Positions 44,930 to 56,400 of a stretch of DNA of 64,000 nt are shown in pieces. Positions within the stretch are counted from its first letter, which is position 1. Each line of letters starts with the position of its first letter. The position numbers were made by a program, and so were the translations under genes. The DNA comes from Bactrocera neohumeralis (taxonomy: Eukaryota > Arthropoda > Insecta > Diptera > Tephritidae). The notes below the pieces were generated by a model. That model saw only the letters and a program-made list of their open reading frames with translations, searched no databases and had not been told where the DNA came from. The stretch is taken from assembly GCF_024586455.1 (NCBI RefSeq), contig NC_065923.1:50600264-50664263 (forward strand), written 5' to 3'.

Positions 44930-45977
44930 CTGAATATTCAATACCAGGTGTGCCGGTTTATTGTGAAAATGATTGGGAAAGAAAAAAAAATTATTCCAAG
45001 TATTGACCATTGCTTTTAACACATTTTGGTCACCTTTCTGGCAATTTGTGGATGCCATGCCAATAGAAATATTCGCTTTGTGAAGCAAACCAATTAGACA
45101 CCCAATTTTCGACTTCTGCATAGGAAACAAAGTGGACCGCAACCAATGCGTGTCCTATTGATGAAAACAAATGGTAATCGAAAGGGGCCAAGTCGTGTGT
45201 ATGAGGCGCGTGGGGTAGCAGCTCCCAATCAAGTACTTTGATTGTATCCTGAACCGATTTTGCTTTGTGTGCAGGTGCATTGCCGTGTAACAAAATTACT
45301 TTGCCGTGTATTTCGGTCGTTTTTCGATCAGTTCCTGGTTCAAATTGGTCATTTGTTGTCTGTAAAGATTGCATTAACAATTTCACGAAGTTTTAGAAGC
45401 TCATGATATACCACACCCTTCTGATTCCACCAAGCACAGATCATTGCTTTTTTACCAAATCAAACTACTATTGCAGTTGATGGTGATGGTTGACCCGGAA
45501 TAACCCATGATTTTAATAAATTCATTTTTCATCGCCAGTGACAATTCGATGCAAAACTGATTTTCGTTCGTGTCTTTGAAACAAAATTTCCCAAGTGTCT
45601 TTTCAGTTTTCCAGTTCTCTTTCAAACAATTCATGTAGCACCCATTTTCCCCATTATTGTAGCTTTCCCATAGCTTTCAAACGGTCTACAATTATTTGTT
45701 GTGCAACATTTAACATGCCTGTAATTTTCTTTCGACTTAAAGTATCAACCTCATCCAATATTGTTTGTAGTTCGGCGTCTTCAAACTTTTGGTCCACGTT
45801 CTTTATTTCTCACATCAAAATATTATCTCTGAACCTTTGAAACCATCTTTTGCATGTTCCTTCTGATAGAGCATGATCACCATAAGCCTCGACAAACTTA
45901 ATAAGCATTTTCCTCAAATGGAAATAAAAAATTAATGCTTTCCGCAAATCATCACTTTTCGGTGCAAAATTTGACAT
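44930..45977 (-). pseudogene. Mariner transposase, nearly full length but broken
   Basis: ATG at 45977 begins MSNFAPKSDDLRKALIFYF and leads through LIKFVEAYGDHALSEGTC, KRWFQRFRDN, then DTLSRKKITGMLNVAQQ. Next are KIMGYSGSTITINCNSS, YRQQMTNLNQ, GKVILLHGNAPAHKAKSV (second catalytic region, Asp to Gly), THDLAPFDYHLFSSIGHAL (third) and HGIHKLPERW near 45030. In-frame stops and frameshifts disable it. It belongs to a mariner lineage with HTHDLAP instead of the usual YSPDLAP. The C-terminal side reaches about 44930, close to the piggyBac right end. Confidence 0.8.
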
Positions 45978-46819
45978 TTTCAACACAATGAAAAAATATG
46001 ATATTGTTTATTCAATGACTGCAAGGTTATTGAATATTTTTAACATACTAACCAACAAAAAAAGTAAGGCTCGTAAATTGGATGAAGAAGTGAAACCCTT
46101 ACTTTCAACCGAAAATTACCTTTCGTGCAACTGTTCTTCCGATTCTTCTGACTCCGAATAAGTTTTTTTAATGACGTAAACGGGAATTATGATTAAAATA
46201 TAAAAACTTTAAAAATAAAAATTGTTGTTGAAAAATGTAAATTTGTGCCAGATTGGCTGTTTTGTCAACGGTAGTACAGTACATTGATGACATACACCAC
46301 CTTACCAACCAATCTTCGGACGCGTTCAACTTCAGAACTACAGCGAAATTATTAAAACCTTTACTGACTCCCTTTTAGTGAATGACATGCTTGAGGACAA
46401 AAATCTAGGAATCCTTGCGCAATTTCAGTCTGAACACGTCATTTACATACATTATATTAGATTATCCATTTTTAGAACCAAGGCATTTATAATAATAATA
46501 CCCAACGATTACCCTCCTCCCGCCCAACCGACGCGAGGGGCGCAATCCGCTAACGAGCGGAATTAGCCGAGTCATAAAAGGCAAGAGAGTTTTAAGCGTT
46601 GCGATCTTAGCTGCTCAGCTACAGAAACAAAAATTTCTATAGCCAACATTAAGAATTAGATTAAAGTAAGTTCATTATTTTTAAATATTACTTGTTAAGA
46701 GTAGATAAAATATTTTTTTTAATGGTAAATTTCATTGAGATTGTTTCGTATCTCGGTCCAGATTAAGTTGTTAGAAACAGCACAAAAAAATTTATAGTTA
46801 ATATACATAAGTAAGGTTA
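45978..46819. other. Intergenic, unassigned
   Basis: The upstream flank of the mariner is followed by a G/C-richer patch near 46505-46570, with a small CCGCT/AGCGG hairpin, that is unlike its surroundings and possibly the end of an unidentified element. No host gene was seen. Confidence 0.35.
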
Positions 46820-46996
46820 GGTTTCAGAGACCCCAGATCCATTACTGCTTCTGGAAAAAACAAAACTTCTGACCCACTAGACAATATGCTTGTTTTGCCT
46901 CCAGTGAATTCCAAAGCAGCTGATCCATTAATGTTGTCAGTACTACCTACAGATTGACTTTCCCCAACAGAGTCATCTTTGCCACTATTTATTGAA
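46820..46996 (-). pseudogene. Duplicated fragment of a Rad23 coding exon
   Basis: About 177 bp match the 49480-49655 part of the Rad23 UBA exon in the same orientation: both carry GACAATATGCTTGT, TGTCAGTACTACCTACAG and CTTTCCCCAACAGAGTCAT. Translation on the minus strand gives DDSVGESQSVGSTDNING with SAALEFT. Similar AGTTGTTAGAAACA-containing stretches flank it on both sides (46768 and 46998). It lacks the UBA domain and lies beyond the Rad23 stop, so it is a duplicated scrap. Confidence 0.75.
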
Positions 46997-47289
46997 GTTG
47001 TTAGAAACAATAAAAAAAGGGTTTAATAATATAAGTAAAGTTAGGGGTGTTATAGGAAATTATAATAAATACATGTTTTAAGTTTGTATAATATAAGGAA
47101 TATTGTATTATAGATCATTATGTATTACGGATATAATATATTTTAGAGCGATATTTTAATAACTCACATAGATAAGTTCAGTAAATGTACAAATGAGTCA
47201 TTATAGTAAAATAATTATTAAAAATCCTGTAATATGATTACTTATCTTACGAGTCTAAATGTTAAGTAGTTTAAAACAAAACAAATTTC

Positions 47290-47400
47290 CTAATCACTTA
47301 ACGCTGAAGATAGTAAAAAGTTCGCCGCTAATTGCTCGTTTTTTTCGCAAGCAAAATATGCTTGCAATGCCAGGGATTCTGAAAAACCAAGTGATTTAAG
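47290..47400 (-). CDS. Rad23: Rad23 exon 7, C-terminal UBA
   Basis: Acceptor TTCTTTGTAG before 47400. It reads LKSLGFSESLALQAYFACEK, then NEQLAANFLLSSALSD, and stops with TAG at 47292-47290. This is the classical end of Rad23 proteins. Confidence 0.9.
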   Translation of the reverse strand, partial: LKSLGFSESLALQAYFACEKNEQLAANFLLSSALSD

Positions 47401-50400
47401 CTACAAAGAAAGAAATATTAGTAAGATGTTTAAAGTATTAAGGAAAACCCTCAAAATTTACGCGATTAATTGCTTCCTCGTCTTGTGTTGTGAGTAGAAA
47501 TTTCATGTTTCTATGTCCTTGTGGACGGCTAGTGGCAGATAAATTATCGTTATCTATTGTGCTTGTAGCACCTCCATCTTCATAAATTTCGTTATGAATT
47601 GTATCAGAGGTATCTGCAGTTAAAGTCGCTACTGCAACTGCAGCTGCAGCTCTTTCACGTAAGAACGCATCAGCAGCGGCTGCTCGACGTTCTGCCGCTC
47701 TATCTGGTTGTGCAGATGAAAAGACATGTGGTACTGTATCGGCCCCTGCATCACCACTTTCTCCAGGTCGCTGGTGTGTAAGTAGTCCGTCACCGCCTGC
47801 ACCAGGGTCTATATCAGTAGAACGTACATGCAATCCATCTCCGCCAGCTGCAGCGCGAACTGCAGCAGCAAGCTGTGCACGTCGCCCCGCTGTCATCCGA
47901 CGAGGATGTTGCCGGTTTATATCAGCACGTCCCTCCAAAGTTTGACTTAACATCCTTAGGAAAGCATCTTGGTTTTCCGATATAAGTTGTAGAAGCGCTG
48001 GATTAGTTTGCCCAATCTGAGTGTATGCCTTTAAAATGCAATGTCATAATTTTAATGTTAAATATTTATAATTACTTGCTGGAGTACTCCATGTAAAGCG
48101 TCCGGATTGTGATACATCAACGAACGCATTAGTAAGAACTGCGGTTGATTGCGAAATATTTCAAATGGATCTATAAACATTGAAAAGAAAAATCATGAAG
48201 AATTTTTCGGCTTTGGTACAGTCACATTCACCTGTAACATATCGCAATGCCGTGCGATTGTTTTCTAAAGGCCGTTGATCGTCGTCATACTCTTCAACTC
48301 TGTAACTGAAATTTAAGCCAATTTCAGCAATGGAATTTGACAAACGATCTCTCTCTTCGTCATACACCCTATTACTATTACTTTCCACAATATTGGAGCC
48401 ATTATCTGCTTCATTAGTTGTATTGCTATTAAATATCTCTGAAGTATCTGACAATCCACTTATTAAAAATTCTATTGCTCTCTCCGTATTATTGAAACAA
48501 GCAGTCATAGCGTGTTCAACAGTTTCACGACTAAAACCCATTTCTATCATTGATTCAATAGTACGATTATATTCTTCACTCACTGCCAAATTTGATTCGG
48601 ATCTTGATTTCATTGAAGTATTAGAGAACACACCTGCGAGGTCACCACTTGAAAATGTGCTGTGGCTGTTTTCAGAACCTTCAGATCTAGTACTTCTGCC
48701 GGAAAGAGGAAATACGCCGGATCCACTTGAGGACATACTAGTATTACTTCCGACAGAAGCCAAAACACTCCCTAATCCATTATTTTGAGTATCTCCACTG
48801 ACAAGGTTGTAAGACTGGACTTCTTTTGGCATATTTTCATCAAGTTCCTTAGAATTTTCTTTCATCGGTTCCTTGTCATCTTGGGGCTGAGTTTTATAAT
48901 CCTTTAAGTTACCGACGTCACCTATTTTTAAATAAAGAATAAAGGTGAACAAAAACAATTTCAAAGTTTTATATTAAATATGTTACTATCTTGATTGAGA
49001 CGAACAAGATTACATAATGTCGCATGTTGACTTTCCCCCGTCCGGGGCCCACCACAACAACCACTCTCTTGACAATGGTATATTTTGCTAATGCTATTAA
49101 AGCGGATTGATGACACCTGACTGCTTTCATCATCGCCAATACGAGCGGACTCTCTAGCGTTGTTGCAGTTTTCGCCATCATTATTTGCATCAATATTATA
49201 TTTAAGCTTTACGCTATCTCGTGCAACTGTGGTAGTTGTACTGAAACTATCCGATGTTTCAGTTGTACCGCTAATTAAGTATTCTACGGCCCTTTCTGGA
49301 TTGTTAAAACTGACTGACATTGCTTTTTCAACATTTTCACGGCTAAAGCCCATTTCCATTATAGACTCAATTGTATGTTCGTATTCTGAGTCCAAGGGTA
49401 CATTTATTTCAGCTCTTGATTGTATTGAAGTATTAGAAAACACTCCAGCAAGATCACCACTAGAATAAGTGCTATGACTAGTTTCAGAGCCCCCAGATTC
49501 ATTACCGCTTCTGGAAAAAAACAAAACCCCTGACCCACTAGACAATATGCTTGTATTGCTTTCAGTGAATTCCAAAGCAGCTGCTCCATTAATGTTGTCA
49601 GTACTACCTACAGATTGACTTTCCCCAACAGAGTCATCATTGCCATTATTTAATGATATCGCTTTAATTTCAGTTTGTGTGGCCTGCGGCACTGATACTT
49701 CTTTGAATGAATCCGCTGTTGTTATACGGTCTGGTAATTTGTTACATTCGTCCGCCTTTTGAGTAGTGGAAACCGATGATACAACGGATGAGGGAAAACA
49801 TCCTCCATCAGGTTTCTGAAAATAGTTTTCAAAACTACCGTTAAGTATTATCACGATGAACTTGCTTTCGTCTATATTATATGAATTAATACTGCGCTCG
49901 TTACTGAGTATTACACCTATTTCACCAGAAAAAGACTGTTTTAGAAAAGAGTTGAAAGGTCCTTATGTGTGGTACTAACCAGAATATATCAGTTTTTGAT
50001 TTTCAACATTGTATTCTGTCCCTCTTTCAATATAGATTCTCTCCTTTAATTGAAATATCTATTTAAAAAAGAACATAAAGTATATTAATATATTTTTGAA
50101 TGAAAACTTGATATTTGTATGAAATTAACTTATTTAAATACTTAAGATCCATATAAAGAAGTATACGACAAAATGGTTAAGGTCAAGTATGCTATAGTTT
50201 CAAAAAGGCAAAGAATTTTTCGACTCAAAACTATATTTAAGCTTTAAGATAAATCAAGCTCTTGATGTGCGTTGACAGTGCTTCGAATCATAAAAGGTGT
50301 CTTACGAAAAATTGCATAGCCGCTGTTGGGAGGACACACGTTTTAAAACGCATGCGAATTAGTGTACAAGTATTTTAGAAAATATTTTATATACCCTGAA

Positions 50401-53400
50401 CAGGATATACATATTAAGTTTGCCACGAAGGAAGCGTCGGAGACCCTATAAAGTGTTTATATAAATGATCAGTATGTTGAGCTGAGTCGATTTAGACATG
50501 CCGTCTTCTGTCCGTCTGTCTGTCTGTATATATACGAACTAGTCCCTCAATTTTTAAGATATCGTTTTGAAATTTTGCCTACGTCATTTTCTCTTCAAGA
50601 AGCTGCTCATTTGTCGGAACGGGCGATATCGGACCACTATAACATATAGCTGCCATATAAACTGAACGAACGGAATCAAGGGCTTGTATGGAAAATTTTC
50701 GCATTTGACGTAGTATCTTCACGAAATTTGAGATGGATTATTGCTTAGGGTAATAATATAATCTCTGAAAAAATTGCTCAGATCGGATTATTATAGCACA
50801 AAGCTTCTATACAATCTGTACACATAGTTATTAAAAGAAATGCACCTGTGAAGGGTATATTATCTTTTTTCTTGTTTTTTTTATTTTGCTAAAATTATCT
50901 AGGTATGTAACGGTGGTGTTCGGAGACCTCAAAAGGCGACCTGTTACAATCCGAAATGCACTGTTTTTGCTGGCTTGTAGAAAATTGACCACAAATCTTC
51001 TCAGACTATTAGCATTTAACTAATTAATGATGTCGGAGAATATGAGACCGCTTTGTTAACAAAACCTCAACTTTACTTATTTTTCATTTAAGAGTGGTCA
51101 CAGTCGATTCCGATTCTCTACCAAATTATGGTATAAACCAATTTTCTTCTTTTCGTAACCCTCGCGATCTTTTTTAGAAAAATAGTAGGTACAAGTCTTC
51201 AGATGTTGTACTATATAAGCTATCAATATAATATGAGTATATCGCAGGTCAATATAAATATAGATATAATAACAAGTCCGTTCTTTTCAAATGTAACTTT
51301 ATTAATCAATTACAATTTCCAATCCTTACAGCTAGGAAGTTAACATAATGTATGTGAGCTTAAAACTAATGAGTGCAAATGTTTATTGTTGTTGTTATTA
51401 TTTAAGAGAAAGAGAATTTAGTTTAAGGAAAGATCAATTAGCAAGTATGGAAATTATGAAATGAGAAAAAGAGATATGAGAGGATAAGTAAGACAGGTAA
51501 AGAAAGAATGAAGAAGGAAGTGTATGTTGTTGGTAGTGGGAGTATTGGTATATGACTCCTACCTCTTAAGACATTTGCGACCTCGCAAATTAAAATTAAA
51601 TTTTTACTTAATAAATAAAATAAATATTTCTTAATATTTTTAAATTAGTAATTACTTATTCTTGAAACTTATATCGTCTCTTTAATTGTGTCTTATAATA
51701 TTTTGTTTTGCGATTGCTTGAAATGTCGGTAACATAATTCCCATTTCTATTATATTTAACCAGTTTTTTGTATTTAGGTTTATTTTTAGGGATTTGCCTA
51801 TTAAGCACAATATTATTTACCAATTCCTTTCAATCCTTTCAACTTTCTGTTTTTCGTATAATTTACTTAGCTCTTCAATGGACTCTTTATCAAAATTTTT
51901 TATTATAAAATCAATGGGTCTCATTTTTGTTGTTGTATGTATTGTATTATTATAGCAGTTGAAAATTTTAAAAAGTTTTTCTTCTAAAGTTAAATCTTTA
52001 TTTTCTTTGTCGGCCTCCATTAATCTTAGATGTTCATTTAAAGTTCCATGTAGTCGTTCTACGTCTGAGTTTCCAGTTTTCAAATACGCTGTAGTAGTAT
52101 GCATTTGAATATTTTGTTCCTTTAAAAACAAACGCTGCTAAAATTGCTATCCAATTTCTATCATTAATCTTATGAAAAGTGGCATACTTAGAAAATTTAT
52201 CGATTGTTGTAAGGTACATTACATTTCTGCTTGGAAACCAAATGACTACATGTACTATGTCATTAAAATGAGTGGGCGTTTCTGTAATTTGATATGGCAT
52301 TTTAACTAGTTTTCTATCAAATTTAGATATTTGGCAAATTGAGCAATTATTAATTACGTAAGTTATTAGTTTATATAATTTAGGATAAAAGTATTTATTT
52401 TTCAATTCAAGGAAAACTTCTTGTGATTATTACGGAGGTGCTCATTTTCTATGATTTTTAATATTTCATTCTTATCGGCAATTTCATTTAATTTAATATT
52501 TGATTTATATAGTTTAAGATTGCTATTTTCAAAGAAATTTACATACAAATATTGGAATATTACAAAAAGTTCATTATTTTCACAAAAAATACATATAGCA
52601 CCCTTGTTTATGAGACATTTCTGTAAAATACTCTTTAGGTCAGAATGTTGAGTCACTGTAATGTGAGTTTGACACTTTTTGTTTACGATTTTTAAATATA
52701 TTTTTTCCTCTTGGCCATATTTCAAGTATATTTGGTTCTTATAGCAATTGATACTCCTTTCCGTTATAAATATATATTTTAAATTATCTTCTAACGCGCT
52801 GTGTACAGTTGCATCTATTGACGTAGGATTATGGTATGCTACTTTTTTACTTTCGATTTTACTATTTCCAAAATTATTTATATATATCTCTATCTAAAAA
52901 AATTTTCATTATTTGAAACAAAGTATCTGCAGTATCAGCAACAGTATTATCCTTTTTCTTTAATATACGTAATTTCAAAATCATATTCATTTAGTAGAAT
53001 TTTCCACCTTTGTAGCTTCATATTAGGTTCTTTAATATTATGCAACCAAGTTAAAGGCTTATGGTCAGTTTGTATTATGAACTTTCGGCTATGAACTTTG
53101 AAATAAGTTCGAAAATGTTTCACAGACCATACCATGGCTAAGGCTTCTTTCTCAATAGAAGAGTAACGAATTTCATGATCCGACAAGGTACGAGAAGCGT
53201 AACATATTGGGTGACTATTTTGACTCAAAACAGAGCCAACAGCGAATTGCGAAGCATCGGTGGTAAGTATGAATTTCTTATTAAAATCTGGCGGCTGTAA
53301 GACAGGTTCACTGGTTATAAGTTTTTTTCAAGTTATTAAAAGAGTTTAAAAAATCAATATTTTGAAAATCTAAAACAGCATTTTCCTTTAAGAATCTCAC

Positions 53401-56400
53401 CATAGGATAAGCTACTTTTGCGTAGTCCCGTATAAATTTACGGTAATATCCTGTCATGCCTAGGAATTGTTTTATTTCTTTAATACTAGTTGGCGGTTTC
53501 ATATTTTCGATAGATTTTATCTTTGAGGGATCCGGCTTTATACCTTCTCTGGACACGACATGTCCCAAAAATTTTGTTGATAATTCAGCGAATTGGCATT
53601 TGTTAAATTGAATTTTTAAATTAGAAGCACGTAAGGTATTGCAAACCTTTTTAATGGAAAGAATATGTTCATAAAAGCTTGTAGAAAATATTAAAATGTC
53701 ATCTAAATATACGACACAAATCTTGTTTATATGTTCTCTTAAAACATAGTTAATGAGCCTCTGAAATGTTGCAGGTGCTGTTTTGAGACCAAACGGCATT
53801 CTTGTGAATTCATAATGACCATCTGCCGTTGAAAAAGCTGTTTTGGCTCTATCATTAGGGTGTACCTCAATCTGGTGAAATCCCTTCGCCAGATCGATGG
53901 TGCTAAAATAACAACATTTTCCCAATTTGTCAAATATGTCCTGCATATTTGGAATTGGGAACTTATCATCTATTGTTTGCTCATTAAGTTTTCGATAATC
54001 AGTAACTACACGCCATTGTGGTTTTCCGTTTTTATCAGCCTTTTTGGGTACAACCCATAATGGCGAATTGTAGGGACTATTACTCGGAACGATTATTTCT
54101 TGCGCTAACATATCTTTTATCTGCCTATCTACCTCTGCGCGATGTACCACTGGATATCTATAAAGTCGATTGTAAATTGGAGTATCGCTTTTCGTTATTA
54201 TTCTATGTTTAATTTCCGTGGTAAAAGGCAAATTTTCTCCTTCTTTGTAGAAAATGTCCTGATAGTTATTTAAAACCGTCCTTAAGACTTCCTCATCTTT
54301 TGGGTTTAAATGTTTGGCAAAATTTACTACTGAGTTTGCTTCTATTTCCTCTTCGCAACTAAGTACCTGTAAGCTTTGATTTCTTATATAGTCTTCTAGA
54401 GAATTTTCTTCTTCTGAAGTATATAGGTATTGTTGCATCGTCCGTTGTTATTTTCCTATTTTTGTAATCAATTATTGTATTTAAATCAAATAAAATATTA
54501 TTCCCTACAATGCCGTCAAAATAATTGTGAAATGGGTATTCTACAAAATTCACAAAATAGTTAGTTTTATTGAATTCTTTAAAAAGTGGTACACGAAATT
54601 GATTTTTTGTTAAAATACATCTTCCCAAAACTTTTAATGACCTTATTGTTGGTTTTACTGCATATTGGGGTCTACATAACTTCGGATTTATTACACTAAA
54701 TTCCGCTCCTGTATCTACAATGAATCTTAATTTCCTTATATGCGTGTTTACAATTATATAGGGTAGTTTTCTTCGGCTACTAATTGAAAATTTCCAATTT
54801 CCATTGGTTCGGCCGATGATTGGCCTGGAATATTATTATTCGGAGAAGTATTATTACTTGCACCAAATTGATATTGATTTTGGGAAAAAAGTTTTCGTCC
54901 AATATTTCGAATATTAGATGTAAACCTCGACTGTACCGAAGGATTTGGGTATAAGTTATTATTATTCTGCTGTCCATACTGCTGTTGAAGTCGTTCATTA
55001 TTGATGTTATTGTTGTAGTAGTGTCCCGCTAACGCTGTTATGGTATGGTTCACCATAGTTGTTGTATTTGTAATTTTGTCCAGTACTATTACTATTATTA
55101 TAAAAATGATCTGCATTCGAATATCTATTTATTTTTTTGTTATTTTGTTGTTCATATTTATTAGAATTACTATAAAAATTTAATCGATTATTATATTTTA
55201 AATACCCATTTGATTTTATAATATCATACGCATCTTTTAAATCCTTAGGATTTCGACTAACTATTATACTTTTAACTGGCTCTGGTAAACCGTATTTGAA
55301 AGAATTGAGAGCTATTCTACCATTACTTTCACAATTAATTCCATTTATCTTATTTTCACTAAAATATAAGGCATTATTTAAACGACATAGTAAAATATTA
55401 AGCTTATTATAAAAATTTTCTATTGTTGAATCGCAACGACAAGACCTTATTTTATCGATTAATTCATCCACCGAATTTTTTTCTCCGTGGTTATCAATTA
55501 ATACTTTTTTAATCAAAGGCCAAGTATCAACATTACCATTAATTAGTAATGATTGTTTTGCATTGCCAACGATTTTATCTTTTATATTTCCCATTAGTAA
55601 TATTTTAAAATCTACTGGGAAAGACTCTAAAATTGGGATCATAGAATCAATTCGTTCTATAAACCCTAACAAAGAGTTTTCATTACCAGCATATGGTAGT
55701 ATGCTAGAAAGATTTGTAGAAATAAGGTTAAATTTAGCATTAATATCTAATTTTTCCATTTTGACTGTGAGTTTTTGTACAGTGTTATCAAAAGTACTCC
55801 GGTGCAGTGTTGTTGCAATATTTATATTACAGCTGCTTTTTCTTCTTCTTGTTGGCGTTTAGTTGTTGCAGTTCGATATGCAATTTTGTTGTTGAAATGT
55901 TGTTTTTATAAATACCTGTAGTAATGATGTTTTTTGTAGTCGAATGTTCTGGTCTGTCCAAAACGGCTTTTTTCCTTCTTCAAGGTGACCTTCTAGCTAT
56001 TCCCCAAAGAGTAAATGTTGTTGTAAAATTTTTCTTATTAGAACCGCTTTCGCTTCACTTCACTTCTTTCAAGTATCCTTGATGTAAATGTTTTTAATTT
56101 TTTCTTATTGGAACCGCTATCGCATAACTTCTTTCACTTGTCCTTGAGGTGACCTTTATACAATTTGAAGGTGACCTTAACTTTTATAATTATTTTTTAC
56201 TTATTTTTTTGTAATACAATAAATTAACTTCACTGTTTATTTAATTTCGTTGAATATCTCTATTTTTGTTGCTTTTACGCACTTTGAGCATTCAGAAATG
56301 TTTATAATTTGTATAAATTGAGGTTTTCTTTAAAAGTCTTCACATTTTTTTGTTTTTAAATTTTATGTGTGTATTTTTTTATTATTCTTAGCACTTTTCG

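Noticed and set aside
46540..46565. Small GC-rich hairpin as a tRNA or Helitron end
   Set aside because: The stem is only about 5-6 bp, no cloverleaf can be drawn and no CTRR terminus follows.
48330..49468. Plus-strand frames of 152 and 102 codons
   Set aside because: Antisense shadows of the Rad23 UBA exons, whose minus-strand frame has recognisable domains and splice sites.
49832..49854. A 23-bp intron in Rad23 between AACG|GTAGTT and TTTTCAG
   Set aside because: Far below the minimum intron size, and the frame is open straight through.
52831..53094. Plus-strand 87-codon frame in the gypsy element
   Set aside because: Antisense to RNase H of the pol region.
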